A stretch of DNA of 64,000 nt from Afipia sp. GAS231. Lineage in GTDB: Bacteria > Pseudomonadota > Alphaproteobacteria > Rhizobiales > Xanthobacteraceae. Positions 17,125 to 26,198 of the stretch are shown here, one piece after another. The stretch spans positions 3,658,001-3,722,000 of the forward strand of contig NZ_LT629703.1 of the NCBI RefSeq assembly GCF_900103365.1. The letters are read 5' to 3'. The notes under the pieces are model-generated. The model was not told the DNA's origin. It was given only the letters and a program-made list of their open reading frames with translations, and did no database searches. Each line of letters begins with the position of its first letter. The stretch's first letter is position 1. The translations under genes and the position numbers were made by a program.

Positions 17125-19227
17125 CTATTCAACAGAAGCGATTTCCAGATGATCCAGATTGAACTGGAAAGCATTCTCGGCTGTAGGAGGCTTCAAATCC
17201 AAAAGTTCAAGCTCATCTACAACAGTCGAAGGTAACGCTTCGGGTGGCACTGACGTCGAGTTTGGCTTTGAAAGTACGATGTCTCGAATTCTATCGAACT
17301 TGCGGCCCCGCTGCAGCTCTTTGACGAACTGTACGCATATTCCAAGGATTGGCCTTATTTCGTCGTCATTCAAATAGAACCCCGGCGAGCCACAATCAAT
17401 ATAAACGACTCCTGCCACCGGACTTTTATCAAAGTATCTCTTTTCAGGTTCAAGTATTGGAATCGCCAGAACAAAACTAACTCCAGGAGCCATCGATCGG
17501 GGCGCGAGAGGATCGAGTTTATCCATCGTTCCTCGCAATGCTTCCACGCTCACACCCTTCCGCGACCGAACAATTTTTCTGCAACGGTACGCTAATCCGA
17601 TTGTCATCGTTGATGTTGGAAATGTTCGGGCTGCAGTCGATTCTTGGGAGTCGATTTCGACTGTTCCCGCGTAGTCAGCAGTTTGCTGAAGTAGCTCTTC
17701 AGTCCCAACTACCATCGTACGGTGCAGAGTAACCCTAAGCCTTTCGGCCTTAGGGTAGAGGTGCAGAATGGCACCCGTGACCGCACTTGAGATGGCCGTT
17801 CCTAGGAGCGCGGTCGGCCCCGGCAGATATTCTCTCCGCCAATGAGCGCGAACCTTATCGTCTCGAACCTTCGCTGCTTGGCTTGTCGTGCCAGCGAAGT
17901 CGAAATAGCCGCCAGTCCAACAAATAGCATCCGTTTGGAGAAAGCTATTCCTGTTCGCGCTTATATATTCATAGATGCCCGGATCGAGACAGCGCTCAAG
18001 CTGAGCGCTTCGGTTCACGCCGATGCGGCTAATTGTGTAATTGCCACCTATTTCATGTTTCCTCTGAAGTACGTCTTCCTTCTCTATCGATGGAACAAAG
18101 CCACCACATTTGTAAAGCATATAGACCAAAAGCCGGTTTTGAAATGAGATACGAATGTCTGGTGCACTAAGCAGACCTGCGATCCGTCTCTCTTTGCAGC
18201 GCAGAACTACGTTTGTGTCCCTGCGAAGTCTCCTCTTAAGCTCAGACAGGGCAACACCGAACTCATGCCCGAATTCTGATTTCTGCAAGCGCTCGAATTC
18301 GTCGAATAAACCGGTGGCTCCGCTAGCGCTAGAGTGTTTGAGATCGATAGCCTGAAGGTGCTCAACCAACTTTGGCTTGTTAGCGAAGAGCTCATCCAGG
18401 ATACGGTCCTGTCGATATTGGGATATTCGAAGGCGGAGCAAATCGATCATCGCTCCATCGCCTTGACCGACAATCAAAAAGGTCCGCCTGGGCGAGTCCA
18501 GCGACGGTTGCGCTAAGGCTTCATTTCTCCAATATGAATGCTGCTCACGCTCACTGCCCTCAATACCGAAGCCAGTCGCTAGAACTATTAGATCGAACCT
18601 TACTGCCCCACCTTCGTTCGATCGATCTTGATCTACGTGGGTTGTCCCATCAGGCGCTCTCCTTTCGCCCACCCATTCGATTAGAAGGCCACCCTTTCCA
18701 TCATCATAGATTTCAACGTGCCGAGCATTACAGAATAAGTCAACTTTCTTAACCGACGCGAGACGTCTCCACTCGGTGAGTATCTGAACCACGACATCTG
18801 AGGCACGTGCTGCCGTCCAGTTCATCACAGGAAGCATAGCAACGCCCGACTGACTGCCTTCTTTGGGCCAATCGTAAATATGAGGGTGGAGCCAACGCGC
18901 GTCGCTTCCCTGCTGCAAAGGCATTAGAACGTCGCACTGCTCCAGAACGGTGATGTGGGCATCAACGCCCTTTTTCAGCAGACCTGCAGCAACCGTGAGG
19001 CCAGCGAACCCGCCGCCTATCACAGCTATTTTAATCGAGCGATCGCTGACTTGGTCGCAGGTCACGACGCCTTGTTCGACAAGCGCGTAAGCCAAATTCA
19101 GAGCTCGGACTTGCTGGCTCCAAACGGTCACACCGGTGTCGAAAGCGCCCAACAAATACAAGGGCCAAGCCGCAACTTTAGAATGCTGCAGAATTTCAGG
19201 AGAGCCGGTCATGTTAGGATCACTCAT
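17125..19227 (-). CDS. FAD-dependent protein with extra N-terminal and C-terminal GAF-like regions
   Basis: About 700 residues. A short N-terminal module (WPLYLLGAFDTGVTVWSQQV, then RALNLAYAL, about 21-50) precedes an FAD-binding Rossmann fold IAVIGGGFAGLTVAAGLL (67-84, GxGxxG). The segment RWLHPHIYDWP (about 111-121) and a second nucleotide-binding strand LIVLATGFG (about 206) fit a flavoprotein oxidoreductase. From about 480 on the sequence is different; VAGVVYIDCGSPGFYLNDDE and the following helix (about 590-640) resemble a GAF sensor domain. I do not know a characterised protein with this layout. Start uncertain: ATG 19227 chosen, a GTG at 19287 is possible. First gene of the DUF3850/kinase operon. 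Confidence 0.78.
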   Translation of the reverse strand: MSDPNMTGSPEILQHSKVAAWPLYLLGAFDTGVTVWSQQVRALNLAYALVEQGVVTCDQVSDRSIKIAVIGGGFAGLTVAAGLLKKGVDAHITVLEQCDVLMPLQQGSDARWLHPHIYDWPKEGSQSGVAMLPVMNWTAARASDVVVQILTEWRRLASVKKVDLFCNARHVEIYDDGKGGLLIEWVGERRAPDGTTHVDQDRSNEGGAVRFDLIVLATGFGIEGSEREQHSYWRNEALAQPSLDSPRRTFLIVGQGDGAMIDLLRLRISQYRQDRILDELFANKPKLVEHLQAIDLKHSSASGATGLFDEFERLQKSEFGHEFGVALSELKRRLRRDTNVVLRCKERRIAGLLSAPDIRISFQNRLLVYMLYKCGGFVPSIEKEDVLQRKHEIGGNYTISRIGVNRSAQLERCLDPGIYEYISANRNSFLQTDAICWTGGYFDFAGTTSQAAKVRDDKVRAHWRREYLPGPTALLGTAISSAVTGAILHLYPKAERLRVTLHRTMVVGTEELLQQTADYAGTVEIDSQESTAARTFPTSTMTIGLAYRCRKIVRSRKGVSVEALRGTMDKLDPLAPRSMAPGVSFVLAIPILEPEKRYFDKSPVAGVVYIDCGSPGFYLNDDEIRPILGICVQFVKELQRGRKFDRIRDIVLSKPNSTSVPPEALPSTVVDELELLDLKPPTAENAFQFNLDHLEIASVE

Positions 19228-19407
19228 ATGCGTTGCCAGGTTGGGACAACCTAGAGTGTATATTTGGCAGGCGATTGGCGCGAGCACTATTTTAGTGTCG
19301 GCCTTACTTCAGCTGGTTGACTGCAATTTCGATTCGCGTCGCAAACTTTGCGCCGGCTCAACTTACCTTCTCAGAGCGGTTTCGATAGCCACCCAGGATG
19401 CGAGGAT

Positions 19408-20592
19408 TCAATCTCGGTAAGTCCATTCTGTAACAGCAGCGACTGAATCAAAGATCGCTTCTACGCCATTGGCCATTGGGTCCGTCGCAGAAATACGCCC
19501 TTCCGCCCACTTTAGCCAATCGCCGATCTTCCGACCGCCTATTTCCTTCTCAGGATCAATATCGGTCTGCTTCATTATCTCCAGAAAGGCTCGAGCGATT
19601 TCGAGCTGTCTCCAATCGCCAGCAAGCTCTATGAAGTGCCGCCAGCGGTTGTTATCGCGTTTTTTGCGTTGTTGCTCTTCGTAGCGCTGTCGCTCAACAA
19701 TTTGACGCTGCCTCTCAGCCTCTTCTCGGTTCCGTCGCTGCTCTACCAATAGAGGTCCCGCGGCAACCAAGGTCGCCAGGATATCGGGCAACAACTCTTC
19801 TAAGCGTTTCTGGTCGCTTTCAATCCACTCTTGGCGCAACCCGGCCGGGAGATAGGTCTTTATCGAGAAGACTAATTTGCCGCTCGGTAGGAGTTCTTGG
19901 ACTATTTGCCGATCCCGATAGAGCCAGTTCTTCTTCTCTTCGGCCGTCGGCGGGCGTCGAACCTGCTTTTGCTTTTCGCGGAGTTGAACCTCTAATTTCT
20001 CGCCTTGCAGCTCGATCAAAAGTTCTCGCCGCTCCCCTTCTTTAATCCGAGCTCCCTGCTTCTCAAGGACCTTGAACAGCGTATCAAGAATTAAGTGCTG
20101 CCGCTGCGCGACTTGTGTTAGCTCGCCAGGATCGAGATGCTTCTTCCGCCAAGGGTCTCGCTCTCGTCGGGCCTCTTGCTTTCGGAGCTCTCGGTCAGCT
20201 AGCCATCGCGCTATGATTTCGTGCGGCCGATTTAGCTTCTCCGGCACCTTGATTTCCGCCGCTAACGTAGTTTCGACGGCCTCCCTCGCTACGATCGGAA
20301 GCGCTGGCTCTTTTGGTGCGGTCGGGGTCGGAGATATTGTGACCTTCAAAGGCGTGGACTCGCCGGCCACAGGCAATCTGTAGGTAACCACCTTCTTGCC
20401 CGCCGCTTTCTTCGCCCAATGTCCACGTGGCGGATACGGAATGCTGAGTTTATCGCAAATCTTGGCGAGGCCGTTTCCGGTAATGCCGTAGTTGTCGGCC
20501 AACCGGCTCATCGGAGTTTGCCAAACTTGTTGGTATAGCTCGTCGCGAGTTACGGTGACCGGCTGTTTTTTGGGGATTTCTGATCCGTCCAT
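19408..20592 (-). CDS. HTH-containing coiled-coil protein, unknown function
   Basis: A 394-residue soluble protein. The N-terminal part (about 14-65) reads as a DNA-binding helix-turn-helix: TRDELYQQVWQTPMSRLADN followed by YGITGNGLAKICDKLSIPYP and the invariant-looking PRGHWAKKAAGK. A proline-rich linker follows, then long charged segments (about 120-330) with heptad character, including the coiled-coil REEAERQRQIVERQRYEEQQ. Proteins with this N-terminal signature are frequent on proteobacterial mobile islands, from memory, and unstudied. It lies beside the integrase but is separated by 180 bases, so it may be independently expressed. Confidence 0.72.
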   Translation of the reverse strand: MDGSEIPKKQPVTVTRDELYQQVWQTPMSRLADNYGITGNGLAKICDKLSIPYPPRGHWAKKAAGKKVVTYRLPVAGESTPLKVTISPTPTAPKEPALPIVAREAVETTLAAEIKVPEKLNRPHEIIARWLADRELRKQEARRERDPWRKKHLDPGELTQVAQRQHLILDTLFKVLEKQGARIKEGERRELLIELQGEKLEVQLREKQKQVRRPPTAEEKKNWLYRDRQIVQELLPSGKLVFSIKTYLPAGLRQEWIESDQKRLEELLPDILATLVAAGPLLVEQRRNREEAERQRQIVERQRYEEQQRKKRDNNRWRHFIELAGDWRQLEIARAFLEIMKQTDIDPEKEIGGRKIGDWLKWAEGRISATDPMANGVEAIFDSVAAVTEWTYRD

Positions 20593-20774
20593 CTCGTTCC
20601 CCCATCAAATGCAACAAGAGCGAATGATGCATCGGGACCTTCAACTTCGCTTTGCGTACTGGTCTGCCAAAACTCTAGCTCGTTTGTTAGATTAGTATCT
20701 TTCCTCACCGACCAAACCCGGTGGAACCTCCATCGGGAAATTTTCGCGGCGAAGAGTGACCCGTTTGGGATCTT

Positions 20775-22493
20775 TTAGCTCCCGTCCACAGCGCCTTCGT
20801 CGGCCGGCAATTGCATGGACGAACCATCGGGTCGAGCCATCTCGAAGACCGGCTCTTTCCCGCTAACCTTTTGAATGAATTTGGTCGGATTCTCCGGGTT
20901 GACGAACAGCATCATGCCGTTGCCGTCGCGGAAAACGACCTCAAAGTTCTGATCGTTGGGGTCGACCGTCAGCCGCAATTCCTTGATCAAGCTCTGCAGC
21001 CGCGCAGAAATTTGGGCGCGCAGCTTGTACACGTCGCCACCCCTGCTGGACCGGATGCGCTCGATCAACTCTGACACCTGATCTGGCTTCTTGTAGTACG
21101 TCAGTGCTGTTTCATCGAGCACCGCAATCTCGTGGCTCAGACGCCTCAGTTCACTCTTTGCTGCTGCAAGGTCTTGTTCGCGCTTCTTGATCCTTCCAGC
21201 CAGGAATTCGCTGTCGAAGTCCGCCATCTTCATGCCGATGTCGTACGAGCGCTGAAGTTCGTCTTCCAGAATTTTGGTCCTGCCTTCGGTGGCTTCCTGC
21301 TGAATGACGAGTTCGGCCCGCTTATCGGTGTGCTCTGTGGAGCGGACCAGCGAAGCCAAGTCGAGCTTTTCGACGAACTGAAGGAACGTTGTCTCGAATT
21401 GGTCGTACCGCCACCGGCCAGTCATTGCGCATTTGTGATTCCGAAGCGCGTTCGAGCAGACCAAGTATGAATGTCCTTTGGGCGGCGTCCCTTTGTTTTC
21501 ATACTGCATTGGCTCGCCGCAGTAGGCACAGACGGCCAGCTTCGAGAACAGGTTGGTGTAGTGCTTACCCTTCGGGCCGCCGCTGCCCTTTTTTCCCGGC
21601 TCGGGCTTCGTCCTGCGTTCTAACCGGCCACGCTGCGCCGTTTCGAACGTGGATTGATCCACTATTCGCGGGAAGTAGTTGCGAACGGGATCTCCGTCCG
21701 GAATTCGCTTGCTGCCGTCCATGCGATTTGGCTGAAATGTGCCGATCGCTGCCCCACTGCTCAAAATCTTGTTGACGGTTGATTCCCGCCACCCACCCTT
21801 GCCGGTGAAGGTTGGAATTGCATCTGCATTTAGGCGCCGAACGATCTTGTAGGTCCCGATTCCCGAGGCAGCTTCATTAAATATTCGTCGGACGATCGCA
21901 GCACGCTCCTCGATCACGTCGAAATCGCTGCGGTCGGGCTTGAGCAGAAGCCAGCTTGGACATCTCGCCGTCAGCTTTTCCTTGCCTGCAGTGGCGCGCT
22001 TGTCTTTCCACGCTTCGGCGAGCCGATCGCTCTTTCGGGCAGATTCCTCGTTCGCCCGGCTCATTTTGGCTATGGAGATGATCAGATCTTCAAAGCTGAC
22101 CTTCCCCTTGAACACCCGCTCGTCGTCTAAGGTCACGAGGATCAGACCGGATTTCACGATCTCCATGAATGGTTCGAGGGCCATCATGGGCTCCTGACGG
22201 CTCATCCGGTCGAACGACTCTACGAGAAGATAGGACCCCTTCTCGATCTTTCCCTCCCGAACGGCTTCCAGAAAGCGACCGAACGCTCCTGAAGAGATAT
22301 TTTTACCGGAGAAGGCTGAGACACCGATGTCGTGGAGATTGAGCTCCTCTACCAGCTCAAGGCCATGGTCTTTGGCATACTTTCGCGATGCCTCTCGTTG
22401 GCGACGAAGGCTATCCCCCTTCAGCTGGAGATCGGTCGACATCCTCACGTACGAGTATGCCTTTGGCCGTGGTGCTTGGGGATCTGTAACCAT
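20775..22493 (-). CDS. large serine recombinase (island integrase)
   Basis: A 572-residue large serine integrase. Residues 11-150 are the catalytic resolvase domain: YSYVRMST with Ser19 as nucleophile and ESFDRMSRQ supplying catalytic arginine near 95. A recombinase domain follows (about 170-290, with RIFNEAASGIGTYKIVRRLN and GGWRESTVNKIL), then a zinc ribbon (CAYCGEP, later SYLVCSN and HKCAMTG, about 330-365) and a coiled-coil insertion (about 395-470). This is the normal domain order for enzymes that integrate phages and islands into one att site. The 5' end lies 40 bp from a broken comM gene, where the attachment site is expected. Confidence 0.95.
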   Translation of the reverse strand: MVTDPQAPRPKAYSYVRMSTDLQLKGDSLRRQREASRKYAKDHGLELVEELNLHDIGVSAFSGKNISSGAFGRFLEAVREGKIEKGSYLLVESFDRMSRQEPMMALEPFMEIVKSGLILVTLDDERVFKGKVSFEDLIISIAKMSRANEESARKSDRLAEAWKDKRATAGKEKLTARCPSWLLLKPDRSDFDVIEERAAIVRRIFNEAASGIGTYKIVRRLNADAIPTFTGKGGWRESTVNKILSSGAAIGTFQPNRMDGSKRIPDGDPVRNYFPRIVDQSTFETAQRGRLERRTKPEPGKKGSGGPKGKHYTNLFSKLAVCAYCGEPMQYENKGTPPKGHSYLVCSNALRNHKCAMTGRWRYDQFETTFLQFVEKLDLASLVRSTEHTDKRAELVIQQEATEGRTKILEDELQRSYDIGMKMADFDSEFLAGRIKKREQDLAAAKSELRRLSHEIAVLDETALTYYKKPDQVSELIERIRSSRGGDVYKLRAQISARLQSLIKELRLTVDPNDQNFEVVFRDGNGMMLFVNPENPTKFIQKVSGKEPVFEMARPDGSSMQLPADEGAVDGS

Positions 22494-22540
22494 CAGAATC
22501 GACTAACATTTTTTGATTCAATTGTCCACCAGATACTGAT
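22494..22540. other. candidate island right attachment junction (attR) in comM
   Basis: The 40 bases between the integrase start and the first recognisable comM codons. To the left the DNA is the integrase gene; to the right, from about 22527, comM coding sequence resumes just before its Walker A motif. Base composition also changes here to the GC-rich form of the core genome. The exact crossover dinucleotide cannot be fixed without the left junction or an intact comM. Confidence 0.65.
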
Positions 22541-23435
22541 GATCGGCTCGCCCGGCGCCGGCAAGTCGATGCTGGCGGCACGGCTGCCGTCGATCCTGCC
22601 GCCGCTGTCGCCGTCGGAACTATTGGAAGTGTCGATGATCGCTTCCGTCGCCGGCGAAATCCGCGACGGCGCATTGACGGCGCGGCGGCCGTTTCGCAGC
22701 CCCCATCATTCCGCCAGTATGGCGGCGCTGACCGGCGGCGGCATCCGCGCCAAGCCCGGTGAAATTTCGCTGGCGCATCAGGGCGTGCTGTTTCTCGACG
22801 AATTGCCGGAGTTCGATCCGCGCGTGCTGGACTCACTGCGCCAGCCGCTGGAGAACGGTGAGGTCGCGGTGAGCCGGGCCAACCATCGCGTCACGTACCC
22901 TGCGCGCTTCATGCTGGTCGCGGCGATGAATCCGTGCCGCTGCGGCCATGCCTATGAACCCGGCTATTCCTGCAAGCGCGGACGGATCGACCGCTGCACC
23001 GCGGATTATCAGATGCGCATCTCCGGTCCGCTGATGGATCGCATCGACCTGCGCATCGAAGTCCCGGCGGTGACTGCCGCCGACCTGATCCTGCCGCCGC
23101 CGTCCGAGGGTTCGGCGGAAGTCGCCGCACGGGTAGCCGCTGCGCGCGACATCCAACTCAAGCGCTACGCCGCAGCCGGCATGCCGCAGGTCCGCACCAA
23201 TGCCGAAGCGCCGGCGTCGCTGTTGGAGACGATCGCGCAGCCGGATGCGCAGGGCCAAAAGCTGCTGCGCGACGCCGCCGACACCATGAAGCTGACCGCG
23301 CGCGGCTATCACCGCGTGCTGCGCGTCGCGCGCACGCTCGCCGATCTCGACGGCGCCGAGAAAATCGGCCGGCTGCATCTGGCCGAAGCGCTGTCGTACC
23401 GCGCGCTGGCCGAGGATCTCCGTCGGGCGGCGTGA
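22527..23435 (+). pseudogene. comM: comM/yifB 3' fragment (Mg-chelatase-like AAA+ protein), split by island
   Basis: The last 302 codons of a ComM/YifB protein, a hexameric AAA+ helicase for branch migration in natural transformation. It starts at HQILMIGSPGAGKSM, where intact proteins have HNxLLIGPPGxGKTM after about 200 residues; those 200 residues are absent. Present are Walker A, Walker B VLFLDELPEF, the AAMNPCRCGH zinc-like segment, SGPLMDRIDLRIEV and the C-terminal lid LTARGYHRVLRVARTLADL. The frame happens to stay open upstream into antisense of the integrase (to 22332), but those 65 residues are not comM. The 5' half is expected at the other end of the island. Confidence 0.9.
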
Positions 23436-23607
23436 TTCCCGACGTAGAACCGTACATTTCGAATTGGATCTCACTCGCGATAAGATTGCGAGGTGGTCGA
23501 GACGAGGCCTCTTCGCCGATCACGGAATCGCCCGCACATGATCGCATTTTAGCCCAATAACTGGGGATTTCTCAGTCGAGGGCAGGGTTCTAAAATCGGA
23601 GCCCCCT

Positions 23608-24147
23608 ATGTTCAAGTATGCATTTGTTGCGTCTGTATTGCTCGTCCTTACGCCCACCGCTTCGGAAGCGCGTTCCGTCGGAACGATCCTCCAAGCGCCC
23701 GGCTGCAATGTCACGATGCCTTGCGATTTTTCTTCATCGCAACCAGGCCGGTCCATCGCACACACACTGCTACGATCAGAGAGGCGCTCGACACCGCGCG
23801 TCGATTACGGTCGGCCGGACGTACCACAAGCCAAAGTCGCGAGCGCCGAAATCGTCAGCGGTCGTCCCTCCGGCTGCCCACGATCTTTCTGTGGTTGCGG
23901 AGCTTCACTACGGGTCTTCGGCCGAATCGTGCCTGAATTAAACCTCGCATCCAACTGGCTTCGCTTTCCCCGAACCGCGCCTGCTCCGGGAATGGTTGCT
24001 GCGCGACGCGGGCACGTATTCGTGCTTGAGGCGCATGTCGAAGGCGATACCTGGATGGCATACGATGCCAACTCCGGCGGCCACGCGACGCGGATACATG
24101 CGCGCTCGCTTCGCGGCTATATCGTCGTTAATCCTCGCGCGGCATGA
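23608..24147 (+). CDS. exported small protein with CHAP/NlpC-like Cys...His...Asn pattern
   Basis: A 179-residue exported protein: signal peptide MFKYAFVASVLLVLTPTASEA, a poorly conserved-looking middle, and a compact C-terminal domain (about 88-176) containing RSFCGCGASLRVFG, a GMVAARRGHVFVLEAHV strand and WMAYDANSGG. The Cys, His and Asp/Asn spacing is reminiscent of NlpC/P60 or CHAP peptidases that act on peptidoglycan, but this is inference. I recall close relatives as conserved hypotheticals in Bradyrhizobium. It lies between comM and an L,D-transpeptidase, consistent with a wall role. Confidence 0.72.
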   Translation: MFKYAFVASVLLVLTPTASEARSVGTILQAPGCNVTMPCDFSSSQPGRSIAHTLLRSERRSTPRVDYGRPDVPQAKVASAEIVSGRPSGCPRSFCGCGASLRVFGRIVPELNLASNWLRFPRTAPAPGMVAARRGHVFVLEAHVEGDTWMAYDANSGGHATRIHARSLRGYIVVNPRAA

Positions 24148-24273
24148 AACCGTGTGGTCGCCAACGCTTGTTTGACAGCGGCGGCCCGGAAAACGAAGTT
24201 CGGAAAATTGCGGTGTGCAAATGCGGTCCTCCAGCGTGCATCGCCTGGAGGGCTCGGCATGGTCCGATCTTGG

Positions 24274-25302
24274 TCAGTTAGTCTTTCGACCACTTTGCGG
24301 CTCATCGATGAACGCGACAGGCGTTCCTTTCCTGACGTTTTTACCCAGCCAGGCGACGTCCCAGTTGGTCAATCGGACGCACCCGTGTGACTCCGATTTG
24401 CCCACCTTGCCTGGATTGGGCGTGCCGTGAATGCCATAGCCTTCCGCAGACAAACCAATCCAGTATGACCCGACAGGATTATTTGGTCCTGGCTCAATCG
24501 TGAAAGGCTTCTTGGTCTTTACGCCTTTGAATTTGTAATCTGGGTTATAGCGGTAAGTCGGGTTGGCATCGGACGAGATGACTTTGACCGTACCGGTAGG
24601 GGTAGGCTTCTCCTCGCTGCCAATAGTCGCCGGAAAGAATGCAACCAATGCGCCTGAGGGATCGAAGACTTTGACAGCTCGAAGCGTCTTGTAGACTTCA
24701 ATTCGGCCGATTGCTTCTGCAGGCTTGCTGAGTACGTTGGCTACAGAAATTGTATCGCCGACTTTGTCAAACTGCTTATTGGGATTCAACAACGCAAGAA
24801 GATTCTCGCTCATATGAAATCGCTCTGCAATGCCCTCGCGTGGGCTAGAGTAGCCGAGAGACTTGAGATATTTCATATCTTCCAGCTTCGCAGGCAGCTT
24901 CTTTAAGAAGGGGCCCTTCACGTCACTTTCGGTAATCTTGTAGTCGGTAATGACTGTGTCTTGACTCGTTGCCACGAGCTTGGTCCACAAATCGGGCGTC
25001 AAGGCATTACCCGCCGGCAAACCGGCGGCCAAGGCAAACTCCCGCAATGCCTTTTGGGCATTCTCGCCAAGCTTGCCGTCGATTTCACCCGGCGAGAATC
25101 GCGCACGGTCGAGGAGGATTTCCGCTTTGACAACTGCCGGGTCTAACCTGTCCTTGCTTGTCGGCTTGGAGTTATTCTGAGCATTATTGATCGCTGAAGC
25201 ATCAAGGGCTTCCCCCCAGGCGGGCAAGATCAGCAAAATCCATAAACTAGAAGCTGTCACCAAGCGGCGTATTTCGCTGACGATTGGCTTGTGTCCGGGC
25301 AC
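24274..25302 (-). CDS. L,D-transpeptidase (YkuD) with peptidoglycan-binding region
   Basis: A 342-residue periplasmic L,D-transpeptidase that forms 3-3 peptidoglycan crosslinks or attaches proteins to the wall. An N-terminal hydrophobic signal segment (about 15-32) is followed by a peptidoglycan-binding-1-like helix bundle (about 55-115, ILLDRARFSPGEIDGKLG). The YkuD domain occupies about 190-330 and ends in the catalytic signature YGIHGTPNPG...SHGCVRLTN with the nucleophile Cys near 312. The start is GTG. The collagen-like lipoprotein gene ends 4 bases before this start, so the two are probably one transcription unit, lipoprotein first. Confidence 0.93.
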   Translation of the reverse strand: MPGHKPIVSEIRRLVTASSLWILLILPAWGEALDASAINNAQNNSKPTSKDRLDPAVVKAEILLDRARFSPGEIDGKLGENAQKALREFALAAGLPAGNALTPDLWTKLVATSQDTVITDYKITESDVKGPFLKKLPAKLEDMKYLKSLGYSSPREGIAERFHMSENLLALLNPNKQFDKVGDTISVANVLSKPAEAIGRIEVYKTLRAVKVFDPSGALVAFFPATIGSEEKPTPTGTVKVISSDANPTYRYNPDYKFKGVKTKKPFTIEPGPNNPVGSYWIGLSAEGYGIHGTPNPGKVGKSESHGCVRLTNWDVAWLGKNVRKGTPVAFIDEPQSGRKTN

Positions 25303-25306
25303 GGCG

Positions 25307-25696
25307 TTATTGCTTCTTCAAACAGAGGCCCACCGTCGGTGGGTTTGCGCATTTCGCTCCGTCGGGTGCACCGCCGCTCGGGCAGAACGCCGAGGCTAAA
25401 ATCTCGTTCGCCTCGCAACTTACCTGCCCGTCGCCTTGGACAACACGAACCGGGGTACCAGAGTCGCCCTTGTCGCCTTTTTCACCCTTTTCTCCTTTGT
25501 CCCCCGGAGCACCTTGCGGACCCTGCGGACCCTGGGCGCCAGTCTGGCCCTGCGTTCCGGCAACTCCTTGAATACCTTGCGCACCTTGAGGCCCGGCAGG
25601 ACCCTGCGGTCCTGGATCGCCCTTGGGCCCAGGGTCTTTCCCGCAAGCGGCAAGCGAAAGCGACGCACCAACGAGCATGACTGCCAAAAATCGCAT
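25307..25696 (-). CDS. collagen-like lipoprotein
   Basis: A 129-residue protein with a lipoprotein signal peptide ([18 protein letters not shown], Cys18) directly followed by about 20 uninterrupted Gly-X-Y triplets (residues 23-82), rich in Pro at X and Lys/Gln at Y, the hallmark of a collagen triple helix. A stretch of [14 protein letters not shown] could be stabilised by Lys-Glu/Asp pairs in place of hydroxyproline. The C-terminal 45 residues hold four cysteines (SCEAN, FCPSG, KCANP, LCLKK) and may be a trimerisation knob. It lies 4 bases upstream of an L,D-transpeptidase gene, hinting at attachment to or work on the cell wall. Confidence 0.88.
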   Translation of the reverse strand: MRFLAVMLVGASLSLAACGKDPGPKGDPGPQGPAGPQGAQGIQGVAGTQGQTGAQGPQGPQGAPGDKGEKGEKGDKGDSGTPVRVVQGDGQVSCEANEILASAFCPSGGAPDGAKCANPPTVGLCLKKQ

Positions 25697-25944
25697 GGGT
25701 GTGCCTCGAAGCGTGAATGAAACTATTCAACAATGCGGCGAGAAGAACGTTGGTTCCCGATCCACTGAACAACCACCTTATACTTAGCCCTGCATACTTA
25801 GCCCCGCTCGAACCATCCGCTCGCCCTTCTCGGCTTTTTGCAGGAAACGACCTGCCCGGCTTGGAACGACGCACATATTGCGCCGTTGAGTCCTAGCCTG
25901 CATCGCCGGCTCAGCGCCGCTCGCATTGGCCAGGAAACAAAGCC

Positions 25945-26163
25945 GTGAAAGATTTCGCTAACGCATCCTTTTCGCCGGATACCGTCGCCATCCTGCAGTC
26001 AGCGATGGAGGCGGCCGTCGCAACACTTCCAGAGCCTGTGAGTTCATCGAACGTGCAATCGATAGCGCAGTCCATACTGCGCAGTGCCAAAGAGGGCGAA
26101 AGAGATCCGACTGCTCTGCAGCGGCTGGCTTTGCTGGAGCTTCAAATTACGCCCCGGAGTTGA
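25945..26163 (+). CDS. small conserved hypothetical protein, 72 aa
   Basis: A 72-residue, mostly helical, cytosolic protein (MKDFANASFSPDTV...). The pattern ILQSAMEAAVATLPEPV and AQSILRSAKEGERDP recurs in small proteins of Bradyrhizobium, from memory, without known function. Good ATG start near a GGAAACAAAG purine stretch. It stands alone. Confidence 0.65.
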   Translation: MKDFANASFSPDTVAILQSAMEAAVATLPEPVSSSNVQSIAQSILRSAKEGERDPTALQRLALLELQITPRS

Positions 26164-26198
26164 GTCCTGTCGGGACAATGTTTCGAGGTATTCGAGAA

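Noticed and set aside
22332..22526. Upstream extension of the comM fragment
   Set aside because: These 65 codons are antisense to the integrase 5' end and share nothing with ComM; the frame is open by chance.
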